Assembly: GCA_013177805.1 (NCBI GenBank)
Contig: JABLXU010000017.1
Location: forward strand, 48,276 to 112,275
Reading direction: 5' to 3'
DNA: 64,000 bases
DNA from: Candidatus Omnitrophota bacterium
Lineage (GTDB): Bacteria; Hinthialibacterota; Hinthialibacteria; Hinthialibacterales; Hinthialibacteraceae
The position numbers and the translations under genes are program-made. This document shows positions 17,706-27,855 of this stretch, piece by piece. The notes under the pieces are model-generated. The model had not been told where the DNA came from, searched no databases, and was given only the letters and a program-made list of their open reading frames with translations. The first letter of the stretch is position 1. Every line of letters starts with the position of its first letter.

Positions 17706-17890
17706 ATTCTTCTTCCCTATGGAAACCGCCGGGCCCGCTTCACTCCCACTGCGCGTTTCGGCTTGTTTTAGTTTATCATGTAGAATTTGCCGGGAATAGT
17801 CCCTGCATCACCACGCTCCGGCCCCCCCATAGGATGGGTTGGCGCGAAGCGCGCACTCCATCACACCGAATACCTTCTCACTTCTGTTTT

Positions 17891-17924
17891 CCCTCTCCCT
17901 CTGGGAGAGAGCCCTGAGCGAGGG
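17891..17924. repeat. REP-like repeat family A copy
   Basis: CCCTCTCCCTCTGGGAGAGA followed by GCCCTGAGCGAGGG: an imperfect hairpin with a purine-rich tail. Related copies occur near 37524, 41610, 49605, 54091 and 61887. Confidence 0.75.
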
Positions 17925-18069
17925 AATTCCTTTCTCATCGGGTAACACTTTAACTAGCCCAGGAACCCAGGGTTTTAACCCGGGGTCAATCCCCCTGGGC
18001 CATCCCTTGGCCTACATCCTTATGCCATTCCCCTGAACCCCTCGTCTACCTTCAACGTCGTTTTTCCAC

Positions 18070-18107
18070 AAAAAGTAACGGCACCCTTCCGCCCAGAGTG
18101 CCGTTAC
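18070..18107 (-). terminator. rho-independent terminator of the giant secreted protein gene
   Basis: On the minus strand a perfect 10-bp stem GTAACGGCAC / GTGCCGTTAC (18107-18098 with 18084-18075), a 13-base loop and then TTTTT (18074-18070). It lies 25 bases after the stop codon at 18133. Stem, loop and T-run are all visible. Confidence 0.9.
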
Positions 18108-18132
18108 CGCGTGAAAAATCCCCTCGTCCCGC

Positions 18133-21100
18133 CTAGAAGTTCACGGGCAGGACAAACGTATCCTCATACCGGTAATCAAAGGGAACGCTGATGAAGGTCC
18201 CCTGCTGGGTCAAGTTCACCTCGGGCGGGATCTGGAAGAAACCGTACCGCTTCCCATCGCTGGTTATGACAAAATACGACCGCCCCGCCACCAGAGAAGC
18301 GGACAGCCCCGGCAAGGACACTCCCGTCCCGCCTGTCTGAGTCGCCGGATCATACGGATTCGAAATCACCGTGGCCCGCGAAATGTTCTGGTTCACATAC
18401 TGGATGGGATTGATGGCATAAATATCCGTGTTTTCCGGCAGCATCATGATCCCACCCAACTGGTTGGTCACCTGCACGGTACCCGCGTCCAAGAACACAA
18501 AGTCCGCGTCACCCCGGAACACGGTGAAATACGTGCCCCGCGACGAGAACTTGAATCCAAACGGATACTGCACCTGCGTGCCATCCAGACTGGCCAGGGG
18601 CAATTGCTGGGGCTGGTCCAGCCCCTGAAGGAACTGCGAGTCGTTTTGGGACATCACCTGCCGCAACTTCATGCTGATCAATTCGATCTTCCCGCTCGCG
18701 TCCCGCTGGAACCGGAAATTGACCCGGTCGAACTGCGGCACTCCCAGCTGGACCGTTCCATCATACAAGGAAAATTCAAACGCGGGCGGGGAAACATTCC
18801 GGCGGAGCGAATTTTCCCGAATCACCAACAAGACATTATAGGGCGCCAAGGGATTCGCTTCATCCACATCCAAGAAGACCGAGATGGGCGGATCCAGTTG
18901 TTCATTCATCACCGGATAAATCGCCGTCCGGAAGTTATTGGGCAACCGGGTCAGGTAATTGATGTCATCATACTGCACATCCTGGGTATTGATCAACTCA
19001 AACGTCCGGCGGCCGAAATTCCGGATCTCCCAGATATCCACCACCCACCCGCGTCCGTCCGCCACTTCCCGGATGCGCAGGGTTTGATCAAAAGGAATTC
19101 CCGATTCCGAGAACAACATCCGGCCGATCGTTTCCCCGCCGACCGCAGAGGCATCAACTTGCGGAACGAAATATTCCAATCCCGGGCAGTTCACCGCCAG
19201 ATCCATCATCACTTGCGCCGTGATGATGTTCCCCTGGTTGGAAATCGTGAAGTGATTCGGCACGGCCCGCGATTCGCTGAAGCTCTCCACTTCATAAAAA
19301 TCGAAGAACTGCCGGAGCGATTGCTCCAATCCGGCGGCGTTGGCCCCCGTCGGATCTTTGTACGCCGGGGAGACCATCGCCATGATCTTGGCGGTGTTTT
19401 CACCGTTGAAACTGTCGATGATCGACCGCACGGCCTCCACGATGGACTGCAAATTGATGGACGTCGTTTCCGTATCGACGATCTGATCATCCTCCAGGCC
19501 GGCCTGATCGGCGAAGACAATGCCATCCCGCGGGAGCAAGGGATCGGTCCCGCCCAGTACCGTCACCTGGCCGCTGCCTTGAACCAGCATGAGCATGGTC
19601 GTGTCGCCCGGGAACAACTTCACTTGCCGGACCGTGCCGGGAGCAATGGAAGCGGGAGGCTTTAAGGCTTCCAGGCGGCTCTTGATGGCGCCGCTCCCCA
19701 CCACGGTGATATTGCCGTTCTCATCAGTGATCACGACGTTCGAAACCGTGTTGCCCTGGATCACGAGGCTCATATCCCGGTACACATCGCCTTCCACCAG
19801 GTTGCTCCAAGATCCCACGGACGATCCGCCGGACACACTGAATAGGCCATTACCGGTCAGGAAATAGAGCTGGTTGCCATCAGGCGTCAATTCCATATCC
19901 CGGTAAAGGTCAATTCCCATGGGTTGCGGACGCAGGTTGGTGTTGGCGTTGCCGAGATACAGCATGTCCCCGTCCCCGTCCAAGACATATATGGCGCCCC
20001 GCGTCCAATCCACCTCCACATCCCGGGCGGATTCGATCCGGATCTGGCTCTCCGTCGCTTCAAGGATCAATTCTCCGCCGGTAAGCGAATTCCGGTAAAA
20101 AGCGATCTGCGACTGCGGGAAGAGCAACTCCCCGTTCGGCTGAAGGTTGGTCCGGAACACACCCAAATCCCCGGTGCCCAGCACATTGCCGTCCACTTGC
20201 ACCATGATCAATCCCGAAAAGGTGGAATTGATCTCCATATCCACCACCCGGGTGATAGACTCGATGCTGGAGAATGTGGGCGCGTCGCCGAGACTGAACA
20301 CCCGGCCATCGTTCGACAATTTGACGTAGTCCAGGGGATTTTGCAGATCCCCGGTGACCACAATACCACCGGTCCCGCCGCCGGTCCCGCCGCCGCCGAT
20401 GTCGGGCGAGGCCACGGTCTTGATGGAACCGTCCGCGTACACATAAACCGGCGGATTCACCCCGTCATCGATCCGCGCGTAGACAAAGTATTCCTTCGTC
20501 GGATCGAAATCGGGGATGTCATCCCGCAAGTTCAGCGTGAAGCCCGTATCAATGCCTTCCCGGAGAATCGCGCCGGGAATGAAGGAACCATCAAATCCCC
20601 GCGAATCGGTATCCACATACAACCGGATCTCCGCGACGCTGTCCGGGTCGTCTGCCGTAAATTGAATTTCAAACTGGAAATCGCTGGAGGCCAAATTCAA
20701 ACCCGGTCCCGGCGACGTAAACCGGATAGTCGGCGGAACATTTTGGCTCCGCACCACGATCTCGCTTGTGGTGAGCTGGTTTTTGCTCAAGTTGCGGAAC
20801 GATTCGCCGCCGGCGGAATAATCGGTTTCCAAAAAGGAATGATAGGAAATGCCGCCTTCGGGCGAGGGGACCCGGGTGACCTGCCCCGTGGTAGGATCGG
20901 TGGTGGTGACAAAGGCGTTGCGCTGCCCGGAACGGATGCGGACTCGGAACGTATCCCCCACCACGGCATCGGGCGACGAACGCAGAACGATATAGAAGTC
21001 ATCGCCCGCGAGCGGTCCGAAATTCTCATCCGGCAACTGAATTTGATACATATAGTTGGCCGTGTAAATCCCGTTGTTGGTCTGCACAAAATCCTGCATC

Positions 21101-24100
21101 TGCAAGCCGCTGTACGGATGAGTAATGTTAATTTCCGCCGGTTCCGGCAATTCCGGATATTCCGGACCGGCCTCCGGATCGGCATTGGCTTCCGCGTCCG
21201 CCACGGCCTGATTGAAGTCCGCGACGGCCTGACGCGCGTTGGTGTACGCATCGTTCAACGTGTTCACAAGATCGGTGACGAACTGGTTGATGGCGTTGAG
21301 GTCGGCGGTCTGCACGTCAAAACCGAACTGATGATAGTTCGGCGAAGGCGCCATGTTGTCGCCCTGGGGATTCTGCGCATTGGTCCCTGGCACATTGACA
21401 ACCATGGGCGTATGCCCTACCCGCACGAATCCCATCGCCGGGTTGGGCACGCGCATGGCCGACGCCAGGGATAAGGCCCAACTCGCCCGCACGTCGCCAT
21501 TGGGATCGGGAAGCACCGGCACGTCCGTGTCGCTCTGCGATGTCAAGACCAGCATCCAGATCTTGGGCCCCGTCGGAGCGGCCGGATCCACCACGAACAA
21601 ATCATCGGGATAATACGGAAAATCACTGAAATCCCCGCCCCGCGCGCGGATCATCGGAATGAGGTCAATGAGGCCCGTCCGGGTCTCGAGAGGCGAGGAG
21701 ATCATCCCAACATTGTACGTCGATCCGGAAAAGAACCGGCCGCCGGTGGGGGGAAACATCTGGTTGCGCACTGTCTGCCACGAGGTATATCCCAGCGCCC
21801 GCATATCCAGTTCCGCGAACCAGCTGCCCTCGCCCACGTTCAGAGGAAGCAATCCGCCGGCCACCAAGTTGAAAGGCTGGTTGGCGGGTTGGATGGCATT
21901 GATGAAATTCTGGTATTTGGTTTGGCTGTTCGGCTCAAACACATACACCGCCTGCTGAAACACCGACGTGCTGCCAAAATTGTCCGTGTAGGTGGGATAG
22001 AACCGGTCCATCGTGTCAAATACCCCGTTCACACCCACCGGGGTCCCGTCTCCCAGGTCCTCGTCGATCAGACCGTCACCGTCATCGTCCTGCAGGTTGT
22101 AAAGCTCTTCATCGACCAATCCATCGCCGTCGTCATCGTATCCGTTCCCGTTCGGCGTGTCGTCATCGAAATACAAGGCCACGGAATGCGAGGAAACCAG
22201 CCGGAAGAATTGATTGTCCACGCCCAGCTCAAGCGGAATGGCGCTGAGCACCAGGGAATTGAAGACCAGGCTTTGGGGCGCCGGCAAAAAGTCCACCTGG
22301 ATTTCCCCCAACACCGTGTTCTCGGAAAAGAACGTGTCAAACAGGTTGAACTCGATCGTCTCCAGGTTGTCCACCAGGTTGGCATTCTGGCCCAGATCCT
22401 GAACGTCGATCCCGATCACGGCTTTGGGGGGCGAATTCTGCGACCGGTCGAACAGGACATTATCGTTGGAGGCAAAGGGTCCTTCGCCCGGCAGGGTCAG
22501 ATCCCGGAACTGGAAACGCGGCCGGGGCCGGCCGATCATCGGAGAAGTGCTGGAGGTATTGGGACGGCTATATCCGATACTGGATACCGATTTCAACAAC
22601 TGCACGGCATCCATGTTGCCTTTGGTGAACTGATTCAAGTTGGTGCCTATGGTGATATCGTTGGGGCCGATGAAAGGAATAAATGAATCCAGATTCCGTA
22701 ATTCGTCGCTGGTCCGGATGGCAAGATAGATTTCCGGCCCGGCGTTGGTGCCGGTACGGTCAGTCGGCGCGAGCAGGTCGCTGATGGCGTTGTTTTTGGC
22801 TACGGGCAACACGAACGTGAAGCCTTGCACCAACTGAAAATCAAACAAGTCTTCCGAGTTCGTCCGGCCATTCCCTTCCGTGTAATCGTACAAATACCGG
22901 AGCTGGCCCTCCGTCAATCCCAGGTAGGGCCGCAGGATGTTGATGATCAAATCGAAGAAATAGCAATCCGGATCCATGATGCATTCCAGGGATCCCAAGG
23001 GAGGCCGCGGCGCTTTCGCCGGGTCGGGCAGCTCCAGCACACCCATCAACATCGTCGCCAAGTTATCGTCGCCAAGCAAGAACGGCATGAATTCCTTGCC
23101 GGCCTGCCCACCCACCTGGCCGGGCAACAATCGTTTCAAAATATGATTCAGCGGCGAAGAAGGATCTCTGGCCGCCTCCGGTGAAATTTCAAAAGACTCC
23201 ACGGTGAACTTGCTCGCATCCAGGTTGATCAACCGGTCCACGCCCGCGTCGTATTTGCCCCGTGTTCCCCCCAACTCCCGGTACAAGAAAACCCCTCCCG
23301 CCGCGTCGGCCCGCAATGCTTGAAAAATATCTTGGGAAACGACACGGGGCGTCACGCCGTCCGCGTAGGGCGGCCGCGGCCCGTACGGCACATAACTGGT
23401 TATATGGCTGGTCGGATTGTCCGCGCCGATCATGAAGGCCACCCGGGGAAAACCGTACAGGTCAAGCGGCATGGTCAGGGGCATAACGGTCTCCCCGTCT
23501 CCCGGCGCCAGGGTCGTCAACAATTCGCCGGTTTCGAAATCCACCGGGACATTGTAAAACCAAGGACTGTAAAAGAACGTAGGAAACTGGCTGGATTGAT
23601 CGATCATCCCGGTCTGCAGCATGGCCTCCACACCCGCCGTGCGCGCGCCCCGGTACAACGGCTGAGTCAGGTTGGCCATCAACCGCGCCACGGCGCCCAG
23701 GTTGATGCCGATCCAGTTCACCCGCAATTCCTGTAAGAAATATTCCTGATCCGCACGCCCGATCAAATCAATCCCCAATACGGCGGTCGGTTCGGAACTG
23801 GCGTCGATCCGGTTGGAGTTGTCCATATCCGAGACCACGCTGGCGATTTGCACGATATCGCCCTCAAAGATCGCCGGTTTGGTGAATTCCACGTTCATGT
23901 CAGCGAACGCCGGTCCCGGAAAGCGGTCATCGTACAATGTGTCGCGGGGGAGGGTCTGGCGCAAATCGCGGATCTTGATCCCATTGGCGGGAATACTCAC
24001 CTCAAAGCGGTCGCCATGCAACAGATCCAGGCTGGTCCGCGCTACGACGTAAAAGTCCGCGAACTGATCCTTGAAATAGGGCAATTGGACATACGGACTG

Positions 24101-24585
24101 CCCGGGCGGGGCGTGAACGTTACCGTGAACTTCCCTTCCACCAAGGGGTCGGCTTCCACCACCGGCCGGACCAGCAGATCTATGGGCAAATCGCTGCTTT
24201 GGTCTCCCACCGCGTAGTTGAATCCCCGCATCGCGCCGCTTTCCTTGAAGAGCGCCAGCCCGCTGGACAAGGCCGAGGCCGACAAGGGCAGAAAATCCTC
24301 ATTCACGTTCAACCCGGCGCGTCCCACCGTCCGGTCTTCAAACGTCACTTTCAACTCCGCCAACTCCTGGAAACGGATCTGGGGAGGTTTGTTCGGTTCA
24401 TTGAAGGGATAGACGGAAAGGGGAAACTCCAGCAACGCCACACGGGAGGAGAGTGGAGCGATGCCCACGGGAATCACCTCCGCCTCCTGCGCATAGGTCA
24501 TCATCCCGCCGGAACCTGAAAACGCCAGAAGGCCGATGATACCGATCACGAAATACGATGGAAACTGTCCGCACGCGATTTTCAT
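18133..24585 (-). CDS. giant secreted multi-domain beta-rich protein
   Basis: 2150 residues, not assigned to a known family. A signal peptide (first about 37 residues, ending near T-Y-A-Q-E) indicates export. Residues 40-800 look beta-rich. Near 815-860 are acidic loops D-D-D-G-D-G-L-V-D-E and D-D-D-G-D-G-L-I-D-E, like calcium-binding thrombospondin type 3 loops. A helical Asn/Ala-rich stretch lies near 1090-1150. A Gly-rich linker near 1400 separates a second half with propeller-like repeats (to about 1680; L-Y-F-L-T-G-N-G-L-F-S-V type strands), an NTF2-like segment (about 1700-1860) and a beta-rich end. The start at 24585 has AGGAG just upstream. It has its own promoter and terminator, so it is monocistronic. 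Probably a surface or extracellular structural or binding protein. Confidence 0.75.
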   Translation of the reverse strand: MKIACGQFPSYFVIGIIGLLAFSGSGGMMTYAQEAEVIPVGIAPLSSRVALLEFPLSVYPFNEPNKPPQIRFQELAELKVTFEDRTVGRAGLNVNEDFLPLSASALSSGLALFKESGAMRGFNYAVGDQSSDLPIDLLVRPVVEADPLVEGKFTVTFTPRPGSPYVQLPYFKDQFADFYVVARTSLDLLHGDRFEVSIPANGIKIRDLRQTLPRDTLYDDRFPGPAFADMNVEFTKPAIFEGDIVQIASVVSDMDNSNRIDASSEPTAVLGIDLIGRADQEYFLQELRVNWIGINLGAVARLMANLTQPLYRGARTAGVEAMLQTGMIDQSSQFPTFFYSPWFYNVPVDFETGELLTTLAPGDGETVMPLTMPLDLYGFPRVAFMIGADNPTSHITSYVPYGPRPPYADGVTPRVVSQDIFQALRADAAGGVFLYRELGGTRGKYDAGVDRLINLDASKFTVESFEISPEAARDPSSPLNHILKRLLPGQVGGQAGKEFMPFLLGDDNLATMLMGVLELPDPAKAPRPPLGSLECIMDPDCYFFDLIINILRPYLGLTEGQLRYLYDYTEGNGRTNSEDLFDFQLVQGFTFVLPVAKNNAISDLLAPTDRTGTNAGPEIYLAIRTSDELRNLDSFIPFIGPNDITIGTNLNQFTKGNMDAVQLLKSVSSIGYSRPNTSSTSPMIGRPRPRFQFRDLTLPGEGPFASNDNVLFDRSQNSPPKAVIGIDVQDLGQNANLVDNLETIEFNLFDTFFSENTVLGEIQVDFLPAPQSLVFNSLVLSAIPLELGVDNQFFRLVSSHSVALYFDDDTPNGNGYDDDGDGLVDEELYNLQDDDGDGLIDEDLGDGTPVGVNGVFDTMDRFYPTYTDNFGSTSVFQQAVYVFEPNSQTKYQNFINAIQPANQPFNLVAGGLLPLNVGEGSWFAELDMRALGYTSWQTVRNQMFPPTGGRFFSGSTYNVGMISSPLETRTGLIDLIPMIRARGGDFSDFPYYPDDLFVVDPAAPTGPKIWMLVLTSQSDTDVPVLPDPNGDVRASWALSLASAMRVPNPAMGFVRVGHTPMVVNVPGTNAQNPQGDNMAPSPNYHQFGFDVQTADLNAINQFVTDLVNTLNDAYTNARQAVADFNQAVADAEANADPEAGPEYPELPEPAEINITHPYSGLQMQDFVQTNNGIYTANYMYQIQLPDENFGPLAGDDFYIVLRSSPDAVVGDTFRVRIRSGQRNAFVTTTDPTTGQVTRVPSPEGGISYHSFLETDYSAGGESFRNLSKNQLTTSEIVVRSQNVPPTIRFTSPGPGLNLASSDFQFEIQFTADDPDSVAEIRLYVDTDSRGFDGSFIPGAILREGIDTGFTLNLRDDIPDFDPTKEYFVYARIDDGVNPPVYVYADGSIKTVASPDIGGGGTGGGTGGIVVTGDLQNPLDYVKLSNDGRVFSLGDAPTFSSIESITRVVDMEINSTFSGLIMVQVDGNVLGTGDLGVFRTNLQPNGELLFPQSQIAFYRNSLTGGELILEATESQIRIESARDVEVDWTRGAIYVLDGDGDMLYLGNANTNLRPQPMGIDLYRDMELTPDGNQLYFLTGNGLFSVSGGSSVGSWSNLVEGDVYRDMSLVIQGNTVSNVVITDENGNITVVGSGAIKSRLEALKPPASIAPGTVRQVKLFPGDTTMLMLVQGSGQVTVLGGTDPLLPRDGIVFADQAGLEDDQIVDTETTSINLQSIVEAVRSIIDSFNGENTAKIMAMVSPAYKDPTGANAAGLEQSLRQFFDFYEVESFSESRAVPNHFTISNQGNIITAQVMMDLAVNCPGLEYFVPQVDASAVGGETIGRMLFSESGIPFDQTLRIREVADGRGWVVDIWEIRNFGRRTFELINTQDVQYDDINYLTRLPNNFRTAIYPVMNEQLDPPISVFLDVDEANPLAPYNVLLVIRENSLRRNVSPPAFEFSLYDGTVQLGVPQFDRVNFRFQRDASGKIELISMKLRQVMSQNDSQFLQGLDQPQQLPLASLDGTQVQYPFGFKFSSRGTYFTVFRGDADFVFLDAGTVQVTNQLGGIMMLPENTDIYAINPIQYVNQNISRATVISNPYDPATQTGGTGVSLPGLSASLVAGRSYFVITSDGKRYGFFQIPPEVNLTQQGTFISVPFDYRYEDTFVLPVNF

Positions 24586-24913
24586 ATTGCTCCTCATGAA
24601 CAATCCTTCCCCCTTCCGGGAAGTAGGATAGTTATTTGCCGATGGATACGATTTGACCGCCCAGACAGGGAAGGCCGGCCCTCCATCCCGGGATTCCCCT
24701 CCTCCGATCCCTCAACGCGGAAGAATTCCGGTTCCAACCTTCGCGCTTGCCTCTGATTATAACTCGTATGACCCAATCCGGCCGGGAGGACCCCGGTCCG
24801 GACAAAAAAATAATAAAAATAATCAATAATTCCTGCTTGCGCCTCTCCCTCCAGAAAACAATCCGCCTGACTCCTTGTATTTCACCCCGTTACCCGATGA
24901 CACACTGATCGTA

Positions 24914-24943
24914 AATATATAATGTACAGAAGAAAAGTGTCAA
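24914..24943 (-). promoter_or_regulatory. candidate sigma-70 promoter for the giant gene
   Basis: Minus strand TTGACA (24943-24938) is followed after 18 bases by TATATT (24919-24914), or after 16 bases by TATATA. The -35 is perfect and the region is AT-rich. The transcript would have a leader of about 330 bases before the start at 24585. Confidence 0.6.
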
Positions 24944-25291
24944 GTTGCACACCGGCAAGGCTTTCCCCGGCCTTTTGGCTTTCCCCTCCTTCTTTCTTCC
25001 AGTGGCGGTTCCCAACCTCAGAACGCGGCTTTCCCCCGGCACTTTCCTTTGTACTTGACTATATCCCCTCCTGGGCGGTTCCCTTACAGGGTTTTTTCTC
25101 CATAGCCCGCTCCATCCAAATATTGAGACAAACCCGGACATCCGGGCAGGATTCAATGAGAATAATTGAGAACCCGCCCTCGCTGAAGATCCGCCTCCCC
25201 CATTAAAAATGACACAATATGTAATTCCCAATGCTCTAGCCCCATAATAATCAACGGACTAAATCCTTTACGACTTTCCCGTAATTTTGAC

Positions 25292-25320
25292 TTGACATCT
25301 TCCAGGGCGGCTCTTAACCT
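25292..25320 (+). promoter_or_regulatory. weak candidate promoter for pyrG operon
   Basis: TTGACA at 25292-25297, 17-base spacer and TAACCT at 25315-25320. Perfect -35 but only three of six -10 matches. Placed about 165 bases before the pyrG start. Confidence 0.3.
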
Positions 25321-25485
25321 GAGAGAAGGAACCAGCGGTTGGCCCTCATGCCGCCTTGGATCTTCGTGGATTTCCCAGGGCAGGCTCCTTGACGATACCT
25401 TCGGGGAATGGATGAATCTGTGAAACCGGTCGTCGGCCGGGAACAAGGTTTTCCCCGCCCACACCGCCGGAACCCGAACGGAGAT

Positions 25486-27168
25486 ATGAAGAGTACTCGC
25501 CACCGGCGTTTTGCGAAAGAGAGAATCCCTTTGAACCCATCAACACGTTTCATCTTTGTCACGGGCGGAGTCTGTTCTTCACTCGGGAAAGGCGTGGCGT
25601 GCGCCTCCACGGGATGCCTGCTGGAAGCCCGGGGATACTCAGTGACCCTGCAAAAATTGGACCCTTACATCAACGTGGATCCCGGCACCATGAGCCCCTA
25701 TCAGCACGGCGAAGTGTACGTGACCGAGGACGGGGCCGAAACCGATCTGGATCTCGGGTACTACGAACGCTTCACTCACGCCCCCATCACCCGCAAGTGC
25801 AGCGTGTCCACCGGACAGATTTATGACGCGGTGATCAAACGCGAACGCAAAGGCGGCTATCTGGGCAAAACCGTCCAACTCATCCCGCATATCACCGATG
25901 AGATCAAGCGCCGCGTGGCCGAAGTCTCCGAAGACAGCAAGCCCGACTTCCAAATCTGCGAAATCGGCGGCACGGTGGGCGACATCGAAGGCTATCCGTT
26001 CCTCGAAGCCATCCGGCAAATCGGATGGGAACTGGGCCCAAACCGGGTGCTGTTCATCCACCTCACCCTCGTCCCCTTGATCAGCGTGGCCGGCGAAGTG
26101 AAAACCAAACCCACCCAGCACAGCGTCAACAAACTGCGGGAAATCGGCATCCAGCCTTCCATTCTCCTCTGCCGCACCTCCGTCCCCTTGACGCGGGAAA
26201 TGAAAGAAAAAATCGCGCTCTTTTGCAACATCCCGCCGCAAGCGGTGGTCAGCGCCCGCGACATCCAAACCACCATCTACGAAATCCCCTTGGCCTACCG
26301 GGAGGAAGGACTCGATGATCTGGTGGTCCAACATTTCGGCCTCAACGGCGGCGAACCCGACATGCGGGAGTGGAAAAAAATCGTTGCCATGATTAAAAAT
26401 CCACCCCGCGGACCGGTGAAGATCGGAGTGGTCGGCAAATACATCCGCCTCCAAGACGCCTACCGGTCCCTCTATGACGCGATCATCCACGGCGGCCTCG
26501 CCAACCGGGCGGGCGTGGAAATCTGCCCGATCCACGCCGAAGAAGTGGAAAAAAAAGGCGCCGCGGAATTGCTGGCCGGTTTGGACGGCATCCTCGTCCC
26601 CTGGGGATTCGGCAAACGCGGCATCGAAGGAAAAATCGAAGCCGTGCGCTACGCGAGGGAACGGCGCATTCCCTTCTTCGGCGTCTGCCTGGGCATGCAA
26701 TGCAGCGTGATCGAATTCGCCCGCCATTGCTTGAACATGCCGGCCGCCTCCAGCACCGAGTTCGATCCCGACACGGCCCATCCGGTCATCAGCCTCATGG
26801 ACGAGCAACGAAAAGTGGTGGACAAGGGCGGAACCATGCGCTTGGGCGCCTATCCCTGCCTGTTAAAAAAAGGAACCAAAGCCCGCGAAGCCTATGGCCG
26901 GGAGGAAGTGTTCGAACGCCATCGCCACCGCTGGGAATTCAACAACCTCTACCGCGAAACCTTCGAAACGTCCGGCTTCATCGTCAGCGGAACCTCTCCC
27001 GATGGCCACCTCGTGGAAATCGTGGAACTAAAAGACCACCCCTGGTTTCTCGGCTGCCAGTTCCATCCCGAATTGAAATCCCGGCCGCGCGCCCCCCATC
27101 CGCTCTTCAAGGCTTTCATCCGGGCCGCCTTGGAGTACCATGAACGTATCTCACCGGGCAGCGATTGA
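25486..27168 (+). CDS. pyrG: CTP synthase
   Basis: 560 residues: an N-terminal synthase domain (F-V-T-G-G-V-C-S-S-L-G-K-G P-loop near 23-35) and a C-terminal class I glutamine amidotransferase. It makes CTP from UTP, ATP and glutamine. The amidotransferase shows F-G-V-C-L-G-M-Q with the nucleophilic cysteine near residue 403 and the H-P-E pair in Q-F-H-P-E-L near 527-529. Q-H-G-E-V-Y-V and E-I-G-G-T-V-G-D-I-E are synthase signatures. The start at 25486 (GGAG close upstream) is preferred; the longer ORF from 25408 adds unrelated sequence. It heads a plus-strand run with LptC-like, LptA-like and nucleotidyltransferase genes. Confidence 0.96.
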   Translation: MKSTRHRRFAKERIPLNPSTRFIFVTGGVCSSLGKGVACASTGCLLEARGYSVTLQKLDPYINVDPGTMSPYQHGEVYVTEDGAETDLDLGYYERFTHAPITRKCSVSTGQIYDAVIKRERKGGYLGKTVQLIPHITDEIKRRVAEVSEDSKPDFQICEIGGTVGDIEGYPFLEAIRQIGWELGPNRVLFIHLTLVPLISVAGEVKTKPTQHSVNKLREIGIQPSILLCRTSVPLTREMKEKIALFCNIPPQAVVSARDIQTTIYEIPLAYREEGLDDLVVQHFGLNGGEPDMREWKKIVAMIKNPPRGPVKIGVVGKYIRLQDAYRSLYDAIIHGGLANRAGVEICPIHAEEVEKKGAAELLAGLDGILVPWGFGKRGIEGKIEAVRYARERRIPFFGVCLGMQCSVIEFARHCLNMPAASSTEFDPDTAHPVISLMDEQRKVVDKGGTMRLGAYPCLLKKGTKAREAYGREEVFERHRHRWEFNNLYRETFETSGFIVSGTSPDGHLVEIVELKDHPWFLGCQFHPELKSRPRAPHPLFKAFIRAALEYHERISPGSD

Positions 27169-27198
27169 CGCCCCGGGGAAATCACGGCAACCGGCTTG

Positions 27199-27855
27199 AT
27201 GAATCCATCCCGCTTCTATCCTCTCTTCGTCCGGTTCCTGGACCGCCAGCGGGTCAAAAGCTTGCTGTGGCCGGTGGCCTTCTGGATTTGGACCGCCGGG
27301 GTCTCCCTCTGGATCGACACGGTGCCCGTGGAAGAAACACCGCCCCTGCCTTTTGAATCGAAATTCGGCAACATCGAATTTCACGGAATTGTGTTCAATC
27401 AGAATCACGCGGACTCGGCCGGCATCGCATTGGACGCGCCCCGGGCCCTGTTTGACGGGGAAAAGGGAATTCTGTATATCGACCACCCCCACATTCAATG
27501 GAAAGATCCCGGAAAAGGCATCGTGTTTTCAGCCACCGCCGCGGCGGGCGAATTCAAGTCGCACACCGGCGCCTCCGCCTTGCCGTCCGCTTTCCAATAC
27601 CTGGATTTGCGGGGCCAGGCCCAGGCGGCCTTTCAGAGCAACCGGGTTGACTCCGAACGCATGCTATTTGACAATGAGAACCGGTTGTTTGTTTTTCCCG
27701 ATCCGTTCCACTTCAAGGGAGAAAAAGTGAGCAGCCGGCTCAAACAGATGTATTACAATCCGTTCACCCAGAAACTGGATTTGATTTCCAAAGTCCCGAA
27801 AATCAATCCGGCTTTGAAAACAGCGCTCTCGGATGAGGTGCACACAAAACCATGA
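27199..27855 (+). CDS. LptC-like LPS export protein
   Basis: 218 residues with one N-terminal membrane helix (about 18-38) and a periplasmic beta-rich part. The layout and the pattern F-N-Q-N-H-A-D-S-A-G-I-A-L-D-A-P-R-A followed by repeated short strands fit LptC, the single-span component that passes lipopolysaccharide from LptB2FG to LptA. Sequence identity to known LptC proteins is probably low, so the call rests on topology and the next gene. ATG 27199 is chosen over the TTG at 27196. Its stop overlaps the ATG of the next gene (ATGA), a sign of translational coupling. An alternative is another single-span OstA-fold protein. Confidence 0.62.
   Translation: MNPSRFYPLFVRFLDRQRVKSLLWPVAFWIWTAGVSLWIDTVPVEETPPLPFESKFGNIEFHGIVFNQNHADSAGIALDAPRALFDGEKGILYIDHPHIQWKDPGKGIVFSATAAAGEFKSHTGASALPSAFQYLDLRGQAQAAFQSNRVDSERMLFDNENRLFVFPDPFHFKGEKVSSRLKQMYYNPFTQKLDLISKVPKINPALKTALSDEVHTKP

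Larger units (their letters stand above)
17706..18132. other. intergenic region with REP-like repeats
   Basis: A 427-base gap between the start of the repeat-protein gene and the 3' end of the giant gene. It holds one family A repeat (17891-17924), a degenerate family B segment near 17957-18000 (C-C-C-A-G-G-G-T-T-T-T-A-A-C-C-C-G-G-G type) and the terminator of the giant gene. No coding region is supported. Confidence 0.7.
24586..25485. other. long divergent intergenic region
   Basis: 900 bases between the giant gene (minus) and pyrG (plus), with lower GC than its surroundings around 24800-24960 and 25130-25300. It holds a strong minus-strand promoter at 24914-24943 and a weaker plus-strand candidate at 25292-25320. 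ORFs here are short and without recognisable similarity. The 330-base leader of the giant gene could have regulatory structure, but I cannot demonstrate any. Confidence 0.6.

Noticed and set aside
19924..21474. 516-codon plus-strand ORF opposite the giant gene
   Set aside because: It is antisense to a well-supported gene, has low-complexity His/Arg/Gly-rich translation and no ribosome binding site. High GC makes long antisense ORFs common here.
25408..25485. N-terminal extension of CTP synthase
   Set aside because: The extra 26 residues have no family similarity and the downstream ATG has GGAG upstream.
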